Origin: Sphingomonas gei
GTDB taxonomy: Bacteria; Pseudomonadota; Alphaproteobacteria; Sphingomonadales; Sphingomonadaceae
NCBI RefSeq assembly: GCF_004792685.1
Contig: NZ_SRXT01000009.1
Location: forward strand, 1 to 64,000
DNA length: 64,000 nucleotides
Reading direction: 5' to 3'
Part shown: positions 7,438 through 15,215 of the stretch, one piece after another
Numbering within the stretch: the first letter of the stretch is position 1
Layout: every line of letters starts with the position of its first letter
Position numbers and translations under genes: made by a program
The notes under the pieces: model-generated
Told to the model about the DNA's origin: nothing
Databases searched by the model: none
What the model saw: only the letters and a program-made list of their open reading frames with translations

Positions 7438-8331
7438 ATGGCCGCTGTCTCGCTTACCCTGCCTAGCCCAGGTACAGCTGTCGAGGGCGTCGTCGGGTTC
7501 ACCCATCGCTACAGCGAGTCCAACGGCGCCCGGATTCACTATGTCGTTGGCGGCGAAGGGCCAGCGGTCCTGCTGCTCCACGGCTTTCCCTATACCTGGG
7601 AGGACTGGCGTCGGGTCCTCGTTCCGCTCGCCGCTGCCGGCTTTACCCTGATCGCACCCGATCTTCGTGGCTTCGGCTATTCCGAGAAGACCGCGGGCGG
7701 CTACTCCAAGGCAAACGTGGCCGAGGATGTTCACGCGATCGTTCAGCAACTCGGCTTTGCGGAGATCAATCTGGTCGGTTCGGACATCGGCGCGATGGTC
7801 GCCTATGCGTATGCCTCGCGGTATCCCGACGAGGTGCGCCGCTTCGTTTTCGGCGAGTCGCTTATCCCGGGATTCGGGCTCGAAGACAGGATGAATCCTG
7901 CGACGGGTGGCTATTGGCACTTCGGTTTTCACGGTCAGGTCGACGTCGCAACGATGCTCGTGGAGGGCCGAGAGGAACCCTATCTCATGCCGTTCTGGAA
8001 GATGATGTCGACGCATGCCGATGCCGAGGCGCGGGCGCGCGAACGGTTCCTGCCCTTCTTCGAGGCGCCTGGCGGCATCCGCGCCGGGTTCGAGCACTAT
8101 GGGACGCTCCTGGCGGACGGTCGCGAGAACGTGGCGCAATTCACGGGAAAATTGCAGATGCCGGTGCTGGTGCTAAACGGCGCCAGGGGACTTCCGTCCG
8201 ATCAAACTGTCGAAACCGCGCAGCGCGTCGCCCATGACGTAATGAGCGATCTCGTTCCGGACGCCGGACACACCTTCGCGGAAGATAACCCCGAATGGGT
8301 GGTTGAGCGCTTGGCGGCCTTCTTCGGATGA
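7438..8331 (+). CDS. Alpha/beta hydrolase, epoxide hydrolase / haloalkane dehalogenase type
   Basis: A 297-aa alpha/beta-hydrolase. It has the oxyanion motif HGFP (residues 48-51), the nucleophile elbow GSDIGAM with Asp (D116) rather than Ser, and a C-terminal base in DAGHTFAEDNP. An Asp nucleophile points to epoxide hydrolase or dehalogenase rather than esterase activity. The ATG at 7438 follows the DoxX stop by one base, so it belongs to the LysR cassette operon. The open frame extends upstream but only overlaps DoxX. Substrate unknown. Confidence 0.85.
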   Translation: MAAVSLTLPSPGTAVEGVVGFTHRYSESNGARIHYVVGGEGPAVLLLHGFPYTWEDWRRVLVPLAAAGFTLIAPDLRGFGYSEKTAGGYSKANVAEDVHAIVQQLGFAEINLVGSDIGAMVAYAYASRYPDEVRRFVFGESLIPGFGLEDRMNPATGGYWHFGFHGQVDVATMLVEGREEPYLMPFWKMMSTHADAEARARERFLPFFEAPGGIRAGFEHYGTLLADGRENVAQFTGKLQMPVLVLNGARGLPSDQTVETAQRVAHDVMSDLVPDAGHTFAEDNPEWVVERLAAFFG

Positions 8332-8458
8332 GCCGCGGATCATGCTGCTCAGCATCGACAGCGTCGCCACGAATATCTCCGCCTCGGGGCCGACCCTGCT
8401 CGCCGGCGACCGGTTAGCTGACCTGCTGCAGGCAGATGTGAGGCGCCACACAGGCGGA

Positions 8459-8857
8459 TTATGCCCGGTCACTCTTTGGCGGCGCGTCGCGGGGGTTCCC
8501 CAAGAGGATCACGGCAATCGATGGCTTATCGTCGTTTGTGCCTCTGCGGCTGTCGAACAGTTGGCGACCGCCCATGCCGATGGTCAGCATGTCGAAAACT
8601 GGTGAGCGCCCGCCATTTGCGTTCGGAATGCTGGCGCCCTGATCATGATATTGAATGTCGACGAAGCTCGGCGGAGAACCTCGACGATACTCGCCGAAGA
8701 AGAATGTAATTCGCCGTCCATCGCTGGTCTTCGCACTGATCGTGAAATTCCCGTCCGGCACGTCGATCGGGAGGGTGGGCACGTCGTTGAAGCGTGCAAA
8801 GCCGATGCTCTCGGCATCGGCCGCGCTCATGACGGGCAGGGTCGTGATGTCAGCCAT
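8459..8857 (-). CDS. Conserved hypothetical protein at the end of the modification operon
   Basis: 132 aa beginning MADITTLPVMSAADAESIGF. The start follows the stop of the Mom-like gene by one base (TGACATG), so it is very probably co-translated. The segment FTISAKTSDGRRITFFFGEY looks like beta strands and the tail is Asp/Pro/Lys-rich. No family recognised. Being last in the operon, it may be an accessory to DNA modification; that is inference from position only. Confidence 0.6.
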   Translation of the reverse strand: MADITTLPVMSAADAESIGFARFNDVPTLPIDVPDGNFTISAKTSDGRRITFFFGEYRRGSPPSFVDIQYHDQGASIPNANGGRSPVFDMLTIGMGGRQLFDSRRGTNDDKPSIAVILLGNPRDAPPKSDRA

Positions 8858-8858
8858 G

Positions 8859-9671
8859 TCAGGTCTCCAAGGGCGAGAAGAGGGGAAGCGCGGGTTGGGC
8901 CACGGGCAACGCTTTAGGGTATGGGAGGCGCGGCAGTGCGCGGCCTCGGCGGCGCGCTTCGCGGGTAAGCTCGAAGCAATATGCGTAGAGCCCTGCCTGC
9001 TGGTGGCGTACGAGATGCCGTTCGCGTTCGAGCCGCCATAGCCAAGTGGCGAGCGGCTCGAGCGGCCTCGGCTTCGGCACGCCTAACGCCACCAGTTGCT
9101 CGATCGCGCCGGCGTGGCCCGGTTCGCCGAGCCGGATCTTCGATAGCGTGCGTCCGGATATCGTCATGCCGCTGGCGCGCAGGACCGAGCGCGGCCTCGT
9201 GACGGCCCGATGTGCGGCCGACAGAGCGCAATAGACGCGGCCAATATGGCCGGCACCAGGATCGCTGTAGGAAACCACGGCCTCGATCGCCGGCCGCTCG
9301 CGACGCAAATGTCTGAAGGCGCGGGCAACGAAGAAGCTCTCGCCATTTTGCGGGACGGAATCAGTAAGGATCAGCCGCGCGAGAACACATCCGCTTCCTG
9401 GATCGCTGAAGCCCGTGTGCCTGGTGATGACGGCGTCCGTCGCTGGAACGGCGAACACCGCTACGCCTTCCAAGATTGCGTTTGTACCGAACAGGCCCAC
9501 CGCGATCCGCGCGGCCGGATAGCTTGGCAAATAATGATGTTGAGCGATGAACGCGCGCGCCACGCGATGATCGATGACGTCGACGGCATAGGCATTGGGA
9601 TCGATGACGGTGAGGTCTCGCGCCCACAGCGCGCGACGCTCCCGCCAGCGCTGGCTGCGGGTTGTTTCCAT
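8859..9671 (-). CDS. Mom-like DNA modification protein (GNAT fold)
   Basis: A 270-aa protein matching the pattern of phage Mu Mom and plasmid homologues: HHY at residues 45-47 followed by an Arg-Ile-Ala-Val-Gly-Leu-Phe strand, LARLILTDSVPQNGESFFVA (98-117) and SYSDPGAGHIGRVY (134-147). Mu Mom converts adenine in DNA to N6-carbamoylmethyladenine and shields DNA from restriction. The C-terminal part is basic. It has a good Shine-Dalgarno site (ACGGAG) and sits downstream of a PP-loop gene and a 107-aa gene with only a 12-base gap. The family call rests on motifs seen by eye. Whether it makes the Mu modification or another is unknown. Confidence 0.7.
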   Translation of the reverse strand: METTRSQRWRERRALWARDLTVIDPNAYAVDVIDHRVARAFIAQHHYLPSYPAARIAVGLFGTNAILEGVAVFAVPATDAVITRHTGFSDPGSGCVLARLILTDSVPQNGESFFVARAFRHLRRERPAIEAVVSYSDPGAGHIGRVYCALSAAHRAVTRPRSVLRASGMTISGRTLSKIRLGEPGHAGAIEQLVALGVPKPRPLEPLATWLWRLERERHLVRHQQAGLYAYCFELTREARRRGRALPRLPYPKALPVAQPALPLFSPLET

Positions 9672-9683
9672 GAGAGGCTCCGT

Positions 9684-10007
9684 TCAGAGCAGTCTGGGCT
9701 GCTGCGCGTGGGTGGTCAGGATTTCGTCGGCAAAGGCGCAGGCACCGTCTTGATCGCTGCAGGGGAACAGATCGTGGCTCGCGAAGAGCCTAAAGGAGCG
9801 ATCTAGTTCCATGGCGCAGAGCCAGCGCGCGTGCCCGCCCACATCAACGACGGCGAGCGGCAAGCAGCGGGTTCCTCCATATGGCCGCGGCTCCATCGGA
9901 TCGCCCGGAAATCCGGCGAGCGTCCAAAACCGCCAGCCGAGCGGGGCGAGCCTGGGGACAGTCGCCGAGACCAGGAACGGGCCGCATCGCACGGTGATTG
10001 TATTCAC
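9684..10007 (-). CDS. Hypothetical protein (107 aa), coupled to the PP-loop gene
   Basis: The start is a GTG at 10007 that overlaps the upstream stop as GTGA. The protein begins VNTITVRCGPFLVSATVPRL and is beta-rich with GWRFWTLAGFPGDPMEP, ending in a Cys/Asp-rich stretch (LFPCSDQDGACAFADEI). No family recognised. The tight coupling between the PP-loop gene and the Mom-like gene suggests a role in the same modification. The longer ATG reading from 10169 would overlap the PP-loop gene extensively and is rejected. Confidence 0.6.
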   Translation of the reverse strand: MNTITVRCGPFLVSATVPRLAPLGWRFWTLAGFPGDPMEPRPYGGTRCLPLAVVDVGGHARWLCAMELDRSFRLFASHDLFPCSDQDGACAFADEILTTHAQQPRLL

Positions 10008-11155
10008 GCTGCGCGCTTTCGCGCGGCTGTTTCCATCAGCTCGGCAAAGCGCGCCATGACGGTGGGGCCCGTCGGATACCGCTCCTCGAGCCTGTGCCGC
10101 GCAAGAATGGGGCGCCGCGATACGGCGATATCCCGAGCCTCGCCACTTGTGGGCATCCGTGGCGGCCATCCTGCGATATAGCGCAGCCCTGCGGGCATTG
10201 CGGCTTCAATCCGTCGCCGCTCTGACTGGTCAGCCTTGGCACGGGCGATGTCTGCCGCGAGCGATGGACTCAATAGGTGCGGCGCGACATCGGCAAGCCA
10301 GCGCGTCGGCTGGAATGGAAAGGTCGAGCTAGCCTCGATCCCGGCGAGCTCTCGGTAAATTTCATGGTTCAGGGGCGCGGCGGATGACGCCTGCAGGTCA
10401 TGCAACGACGCAAAGATGCAGTAGCGGCACGACAGCCGCGTCGAGCCCCACATGGTATAGGCTTCGTGCAACGGGATGCCGAGCAGGTCGTGCGCGCGGA
10501 AAACATCGTCCGCCGACCAATTGGCCAATGGATTCCACATGGACATGACCGTGCCCTGCCGGTTGCCGGCCTTGGCGTATCGCTGATCGGCTTTGGTGAC
10601 CGGGATGGCGGCGCGGGTGTGGCTCTCATCGCGCCGCAGGCCGAGCACCGAGATGATCCGCTCGCCCGGCAGCATTCGGGCGATCGCTGGCCCGATCACG
10701 GCCGCTTTCATCTCCGACTGGCAGAAGCGGAGAGAGGCGGATGACCAGGGACCGATGAGGTTGTACGTCTCGAGCGCCTCATAGCGGCGTTTGGCGTTTT
10801 CGAAGCGCTGGTTCCAACGATCGACCAGATCCCCGGCGGCGCGCCGGACGACGGTCAGCGGCATGTTGGCCTGCGCCGCGATCCGCGCCACGGTCTGGGG
10901 CGTGGACGCCCATTCGGCGCGGCCGAGATCGGCATGGATCGCCATGCGCCGCGCGCGCGGATGACCGAGATGATCGAGTAGGAGATTGAGCGCGAACATC
11001 GCCGCGCTCGAATCCTTACCACCCGACAGATTAAAAACGATCCACGCGTGACGGTGGATGGCACCGATGATCTCCGAGCCGATGGCGAGCTCGGGCAAGC
11101 CGGGCACGGGCAACGGCGCTGTCTCGCAGCCCCGTCCCCACGGGATGACGTCCAT
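10004..11155 (-). CDS. PP-loop ATPase of the PAPS reductase / DndC-like family
   Basis: A 383-aa protein. The adenylation PP-motif SGGKDS is at residues 44-49 within VFNLSGGKDSSAAMFALNLL. A Cys in SLRFCQSEMKAA (about 145) and a CxxC in RLSCRYCIFAS (about 241-244) could bind an iron-sulfur cluster, as in DndC. Relatives reduce PAPS, assimilate sulfur, or install phosphorothioates in DNA. There are no cysteine-biosynthesis neighbours; instead it lies among a DpdA-like protein, a C5-MTase and a Mom-like protein, so a nucleotide-modification role is favoured. The start at 11155 has GGAGGA upstream. Confidence 0.8.
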   Translation of the reverse strand: MDVIPWGRGCETAPLPVPGLPELAIGSEIIGAIHRHAWIVFNLSGGKDSSAAMFALNLLLDHLGHPRARRMAIHADLGRAEWASTPQTVARIAAQANMPLTVVRRAAGDLVDRWNQRFENAKRRYEALETYNLIGPWSSASLRFCQSEMKAAVIGPAIARMLPGERIISVLGLRRDESHTRAAIPVTKADQRYAKAGNRQGTVMSMWNPLANWSADDVFRAHDLLGIPLHEAYTMWGSTRLSCRYCIFASLHDLQASSAAPLNHEIYRELAGIEASSTFPFQPTRWLADVAPHLLSPSLAADIARAKADQSERRRIEAAMPAGLRYIAGWPPRMPTSGEARDIAVSRRPILARHRLEERYPTGPTVMARFAELMETAARKRAA

Positions 11156-11177
11156 GTTAATCCTCCAGTTCGCGAGA

Positions 11178-11822
11178 TCAGGCGAAGAGGCGCGCCGGCT
11201 GACCGACAGGCGCGGTCAGGCGCAATTCACGGCGAATCCGGGCAGCGAAGCGATCGGGCGCTAGAAGCTCGTTGATAGACGCCCAGCGATTGCGATCACC
11301 GATATGGTCACTGCGGCCCCGCACTTGCCGGAACAGGACTTCGTGGTCGGGTCCCATGCAGCTGAGCGAGAGCTGTACCCAGATTTCGTCGCCATGGAGC
11401 GTAATTTCGCCCGAGATCGCGGGTCCGGCCTTGTTGCAGCGAATGTCGAAGCTTCCGCCGTCGAGTGCGAGGGCCTCGGCGAGCCGGCGCATCGCCGCCC
11501 GGCCTTCGGCATGGAAAACGCGCTTGGCCGCTTCGTCATAGCTGACGCCCCGATAGGCGAGCGTGCGCAGGACGGAGTGCCGCCGGATCTCGGCGATCTG
11601 GTCGAGGCAGGTCCGACGCAGGTCCGTGTCGTCGGCGGCGCGCGCGCAGACCGTGCCCAAATGCCGCGCCAGGAGGACAACAGCGGGATCGGTTTCGCTG
11701 TCCTTGCCGGCGTTGCGGCAATCGGTGATGGCGGCATCGATCGCGTGGAGCGTCGCGGCGATGGTGGTCAGCGCGCTCGGGTCGAGCGCCTGCTGGTGGC
11801 GCATGGCGACATCGTAATGCAT
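11178..11822 (-). CDS. Conserved hypothetical protein (214 aa)
   Basis: Begins MHYDVAMRHQQALDPSALTT, with GGAGGT just upstream of 11822. A mostly helical N-terminal half is followed by a beta-rich part (FDIRCNKAGPAISGEITLHG) and an Arg-rich C-terminus. It ends 22 bases before the PP-loop gene. No family recognised. It is preceded by a G-rich tract and hairpins in the 11823-11929 spacer, so it may start a sub-operon. Confidence 0.6.
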   Translation of the reverse strand: MHYDVAMRHQQALDPSALTTIAATLHAIDAAITDCRNAGKDSETDPAVVLLARHLGTVCARAADDTDLRRTCLDQIAEIRRHSVLRTLAYRGVSYDEAAKRVFHAEGRAAMRRLAEALALDGGSFDIRCNKAGPAISGEITLHGDEIWVQLSLSCMGPDHEVLFRQVRGRSDHIGDRNRWASINELLAPDRFAARIRRELRLTAPVGQPARLFA

Positions 11823-11929
11823 GGGGTGGACCTCCGGTCTCGAGCGCAAATTCGCTCGCCCGGTCCCTTCCCCCTCCTCTCTTCAGCTCGATCACTGGCC
11901 ACCGGCCAGGAAGCGGCGCCTTTGGCGCC

Positions 11930-12424
11930 TCACCTGTCTTCGGCGTCGGCTGCGACGGCGAGCAAGAGCTGGACGGCACGCGCCAGCCCGGGTTGTCCGG
12001 TCTCGTTGACGATTTCGATGTTGGGTTTCTTGGCGCGGATCGCACCCGCGATGACGGCGGCAGGTCGGCCCTTCAGTGGGTAGGTGTAGACCGCGCCGTC
12101 CTCGATCGTGACGATGTGGGTTCGCAGGCGGCGCCGGAGCAGGGCGTGCTGCTCGGCTTGATCCACGAGCGTTGCGACTTCATGCTCCAGATCGGGGTCG
12201 AACGTCATGCCGTGAGACAGGCGCTGCGGTCTATTGGCGCGGAGCCAGCTGTTGACCTCGGCCTCGGTGATCGCGCCGACCTGACGATAATCGTCGGCGC
12301 CGCCATGACCGCGATTACTGGCGTGGAAGGCGAGCGCGCCGTCGATCCATATTTCCGCAGTGTAGCAAGGCGTCTCTTCCGAGAGAGCGTTGATGATCCG
12401 CAGCTTGCGCAGTTCGATCAGCAT
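11930..12424 (-). CDS. Conserved hypothetical protein (164 aa)
   Basis: Begins MLIELRKLRIINALSEETPC. A domain with CYTAEIWIDGALAFHASNRG and GAITEAEVNSWLRANRPQ is visible, giving an alpha/beta protein. Its start overlaps the end of the 101-aa gene by 7 bases. No family recognised. It is part of the DpdA/C5-MTase operon by overlap. Confidence 0.6.
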   Translation of the reverse strand: MLIELRKLRIINALSEETPCYTAEIWIDGALAFHASNRGHGGADDYRQVGAITEAEVNSWLRANRPQRLSHGMTFDPDLEHEVATLVDQAEQHALLRRRLRTHIVTIEDGAVYTYPLKGRPAAVIAGAIRAKKPNIEIVNETGQPGLARAVQLLLAVAADAEDR

Positions 12425-12723
12425 GTGAAGGTTTCCTCAAAAGGTGACGGGATGCGGGCCCCGCGAGCGCCCCGACCGGGGCCTGGCCCGATCGCGCGCG
12501 CGATGTGCCCGGCGTAGACGCCACAGGCGGCCCAGTAAGCTGCGACTGGCGGCTTGCGGCTCCTCCAGCTCTTCTCGGCGCGCAGGCGCGCATCGTGCTG
12601 GATGTCGAGCAATATCTCCTGGAGGGCGAGACGCGCCTCGGGGGTCAGCGCCCGCAGACGCGACACGGCCGGGAGGGTCAGGATCGGGTTCCGCACTTCG
12701 GCCTTGGTCGACCGGGCGCTCAC
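12418..12723 (-). CDS. Small basic protein coupled to the C5-methyltransferase
   Basis: 101 aa with a GTG start at 12723, overlapping the methyltransferase stop as GTGA. It contains RLRALTPEARLALQEILLDI and then a Trp/Arg-rich helix (KSWRSRKPPVAAYWAACG). The latter has the look of a small plasmid protein family with basic helices. The tight overlap supports a real gene. Function unknown. Confidence 0.6.
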   Translation of the reverse strand: MSARSTKAEVRNPILTLPAVSRLRALTPEARLALQEILLDIQHDARLRAEKSWRSRKPPVAAYWAACGVYAGHIARAIGPGPGRGARGARIPSPFEETFTC

Positions 12724-15143
12724 CGGAGCTCGCCCATCAGCGGACGGACGTCATACTGATCGAGTTCGAAGGCACTCTGACGGTTATCGATCGCCAGTGC
12801 CAATGCGCCGGGCTTGACCCAAATTTCCTGCGCGGACAGCGTGAAGGTCTTCCCCAATGAGGCAAGCAGCAACGCTTCGCCGATTGTCTCGGCGATGCCC
12901 TTGGCTGAGGGTGGCGGGACGGCGTTGCCCGTCCACTCGCGCTTGGTCGCGTCGGAGCCGCCGGAAAGCTCGAAACCGAAGCCTGCCGCGAGCAGCTCGT
13001 CGAACGACGTGCACGCATCCACGACATGCGCCGGAAACGATTCCTCAGGGTCGAACAAGCCCTGCAGCGCGGCGAGCTCCGCGCTGGTGAATGGTCTGTG
13101 CCAGGTCTCATCGAGTGCGATGATGCGGGCGACGAGGCGATCGTCGGGTTGCGGCAGCGTGATCGGCAGGTCATCGATCGGCACCTCGCGGGGGTCGCCG
13201 ACCGACCAGGGTCCGTTGTTATTTTTGGCGAAAGCCGGAACGGCCCCGCTGGCGCCCGACCAGCGCGTGACGCCATAATGACCTTGGGTCAGATAGGACG
13301 TGCGGTCGGCACGCATGAGGCCGCGTGGCCTTGGGTCGGCGACGGACAGCGCTCCGGAACCGACACGGTCCGATCCAGTGACCACCGGGGACGGGGCATC
13401 GCTGGCGACAACGCGCATCTTGTTGTGGTGGCTACCGAGCCCCGCGCCGGCATAGTTGGGGTCGGCGACGACGAAGGCACCCATGCCGGTGGTGCTGGCG
13501 CCGATGACAGCGTTCGATACCATTCCATAGCCGGTCACACGGTACTTGCCGTTGACGTGCCTGCCGTCTGGCGCGCGCGGATCGCCGACCGGAAGCCCCG
13601 CGCGGGCACCGTCCGGTCCCACAAAGGGAACGATGCGGAAGGTATTGTTGAAGCGCGGCATATTCGCGACACGCGGGTCTGCGACCGAATTAGGCCCTGA
13701 GCCGACCCACATGTTGCCGGTAACGACGCCGGCCGACTGTCCCCAGCGCTTGACGCCGCACTGGACGCTCGCCGGGTGCCCGTTGATGCGGGGATCGGCG
13801 ACGCTGTGCGCGCCGTTGCTCGGCCGCGACGAGCCCGTGACGACGCCCTTGGCGGATCCCCAGCCGAGGACTCCGAGAACGTAGCGATGGGTGGAAGCGC
13901 CATAGCCCGGCCGGGGATCGGCGACGCTGAGTGCTCCCCCGGCGACATGGGCTGCGCCGCCAATGCAACGGGCGGCACCGTCGAACTCCGACACGGCGAG
14001 GAGATTGGTGTGGGTGGACCGAGGATAGCCGGGGCGCGGATCGGCGACCGAATAGCCGCCGTTGGTCGGCAGGCCGCGCGAGCTGATCACGCCGACCGTG
14101 CCGGTCCAGTCGTTTACGCCGAGAAAGCCCGAGCCTTCCCGCGACGAAAAGGCACGCGGGTCGGCGATCGAGAACCGGCCTTGCCCGGGTGCGCGCGCGC
14201 TCGTGACCAGCGGTCCGCGATCGTTCCAGCGGCAAACGCCATAGGCATTGTCGCGAAGATCCGCCTCGGGGACAATGCCATAGTCGCGAAGAACGCCGTC
14301 CTCGACTGCCAGGCGATTGAGTGAGCGCCAGTCCTTCCCGGCTTCCACGAACGCGAGACGGACCCATGTCTTCCATTGCAGCGCGGGCACGCGGTGCATC
14401 GGTCCGCCGCGTGGGTCGCCGGGAAGCGGAAGCTTGCCGATGACCTCGCCGACGCCGCGCAGACGGTGGTGGCGCGGTTGATAAATGAAGTTGGGAAGCT
14501 TCTCCGGATAGCGCGCGATCAGCAGAAAGCGTTTGCGGCTTTGGGCAAGGTTGCCGAGCACGCCGCAGTCGTGCGTGTCCTCGTTCACGCTGTACCCGAA
14601 GGACCGGAGCAGTGCGCAGATCTGATCGAGAAGCCAGCGACCGCGCGTGGCGATCCGTGGCACATTCTCAAAAATGATCGCGGCGATGGGATCGTCGCGG
14701 TAGGCCTCGAGCGCGAGCCAGATGCCGCGTAGCGTCAGCGCGTTCAGCGCCTGATATTTGTCGGTGAGACTCGCCGTCTGCGACAGCAGCGAGCTGAAGC
14801 CCTTGCACGGAAAACTGGCGAACAGGCAGTCGAGACGCCCGAAGATCTCGCGCAGATCGTCGGGAACCGCTTCGCGCCAGCCTAGACCGGGTTCGCGATC
14901 GTGGAAGGCGCGATATTGCTCGCGGCTGAAAAGGTCCATGACGGTCCCCTTCACACCAGTCATCCGCTCGAAATTGGCGATGGCGCCCGGATCGACGTCG
15001 ATGCCGCCGGCGCACTCGAAGCGCGCCTGAATGTTGCCGACGCGCGGATTGGCCATGTTGAAGCCCTTGGCGCCGGCGCCGATCCCGCAAGCGAGATGAC
15101 CGTGGCGAAAGACCCGTTCGGTGATGATGGCGGATTGCAGCAT
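12720..15143 (-). CDS. C5-cytosine DNA methyltransferase with internal repeat region
   Basis: An 807-aa protein, far longer than the usual 330-450 aa. Catalytic motifs are present: motif IV SFPCKGFSS (Cys113), motif VI ENVP (159-162), motif VIII QSRKRFLLIA (201-210), a motif IX-like ETWHRPFTSAELAALQGLFD and motif X GNAVPPPSAKGIAE near the end. It should transfer a methyl group (or modify) at C5 of cytosine. Between motif VIII and motif IX, in the target-recognition region, lie about nine repeats of about 40 aa ending in SVADPR. It is flanked by a DpdA-like gene upstream (72-base gap with a G-rich tract) and coupled small genes downstream. Target sequence unknown. Confidence 0.85.
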   Translation of the reverse strand: MLQSAIITERVFRHGHLACGIGAGAKGFNMANPRVGNIQARFECAGGIDVDPGAIANFERMTGVKGTVMDLFSREQYRAFHDREPGLGWREAVPDDLREIFGRLDCLFASFPCKGFSSLLSQTASLTDKYQALNALTLRGIWLALEAYRDDPIAAIIFENVPRIATRGRWLLDQICALLRSFGYSVNEDTHDCGVLGNLAQSRKRFLLIARYPEKLPNFIYQPRHHRLRGVGEVIGKLPLPGDPRGGPMHRVPALQWKTWVRLAFVEAGKDWRSLNRLAVEDGVLRDYGIVPEADLRDNAYGVCRWNDRGPLVTSARAPGQGRFSIADPRAFSSREGSGFLGVNDWTGTVGVISSRGLPTNGGYSVADPRPGYPRSTHTNLLAVSEFDGAARCIGGAAHVAGGALSVADPRPGYGASTHRYVLGVLGWGSAKGVVTGSSRPSNGAHSVADPRINGHPASVQCGVKRWGQSAGVVTGNMWVGSGPNSVADPRVANMPRFNNTFRIVPFVGPDGARAGLPVGDPRAPDGRHVNGKYRVTGYGMVSNAVIGASTTGMGAFVVADPNYAGAGLGSHHNKMRVVASDAPSPVVTGSDRVGSGALSVADPRPRGLMRADRTSYLTQGHYGVTRWSGASGAVPAFAKNNNGPWSVGDPREVPIDDLPITLPQPDDRLVARIIALDETWHRPFTSAELAALQGLFDPEESFPAHVVDACTSFDELLAAGFGFELSGGSDATKREWTGNAVPPPSAKGIAETIGEALLLASLGKTFTLSAQEIWVKPGALALAIDNRQSAFELDQYDVRPLMGELR
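13185..14250 (-). repeat. Tandem about 40-aa protein repeats inside the C5-methyltransferase
   Basis: Nine occurrences of an ADPR-like motif (SIADPR, SVADPR five times, PVGDPR, VVADPN, SVGDPR) are spaced by roughly 35-45 codons over residues about 300-650. Between them recur a Tyr-x-Val-x-x-Trp element and a V(V/I)TG-type strand (for example GVVTGSSRPSNG, GVVTGNMWVGSG). The unit resembles the stretch before motif IX in ordinary C5-MTases (a Thr-Val-Thr-Gly strand, then Pro-x-Arg). It may be a multiplied piece of the target-recognition domain. The DNA copies have diverged, so this is not a recent duplication. Confidence 0.75.
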
Positions 15144-15215
15144 GGGGGGCTCCTCGGCGCTGGGGAGCGGCTTGGCCCCGCCCCCTCTTCAGCCCTCGGC
15201 TCCCCCTCCCCTCAC

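Noticed and set aside
10004..11155. Assimilatory PAPS reductase (cysH)
   Set aside because: No sulfur assimilation genes nearby, and the length and CxxC arrangement are closer to DndC-like or plasmid PP-loop proteins.
13185..14250. Repeat array taken for a CRISPR or minisatellite
   Set aside because: The repeat is clear only at the protein level, units are diverged in DNA, and it lies inside a continuous methyltransferase frame.
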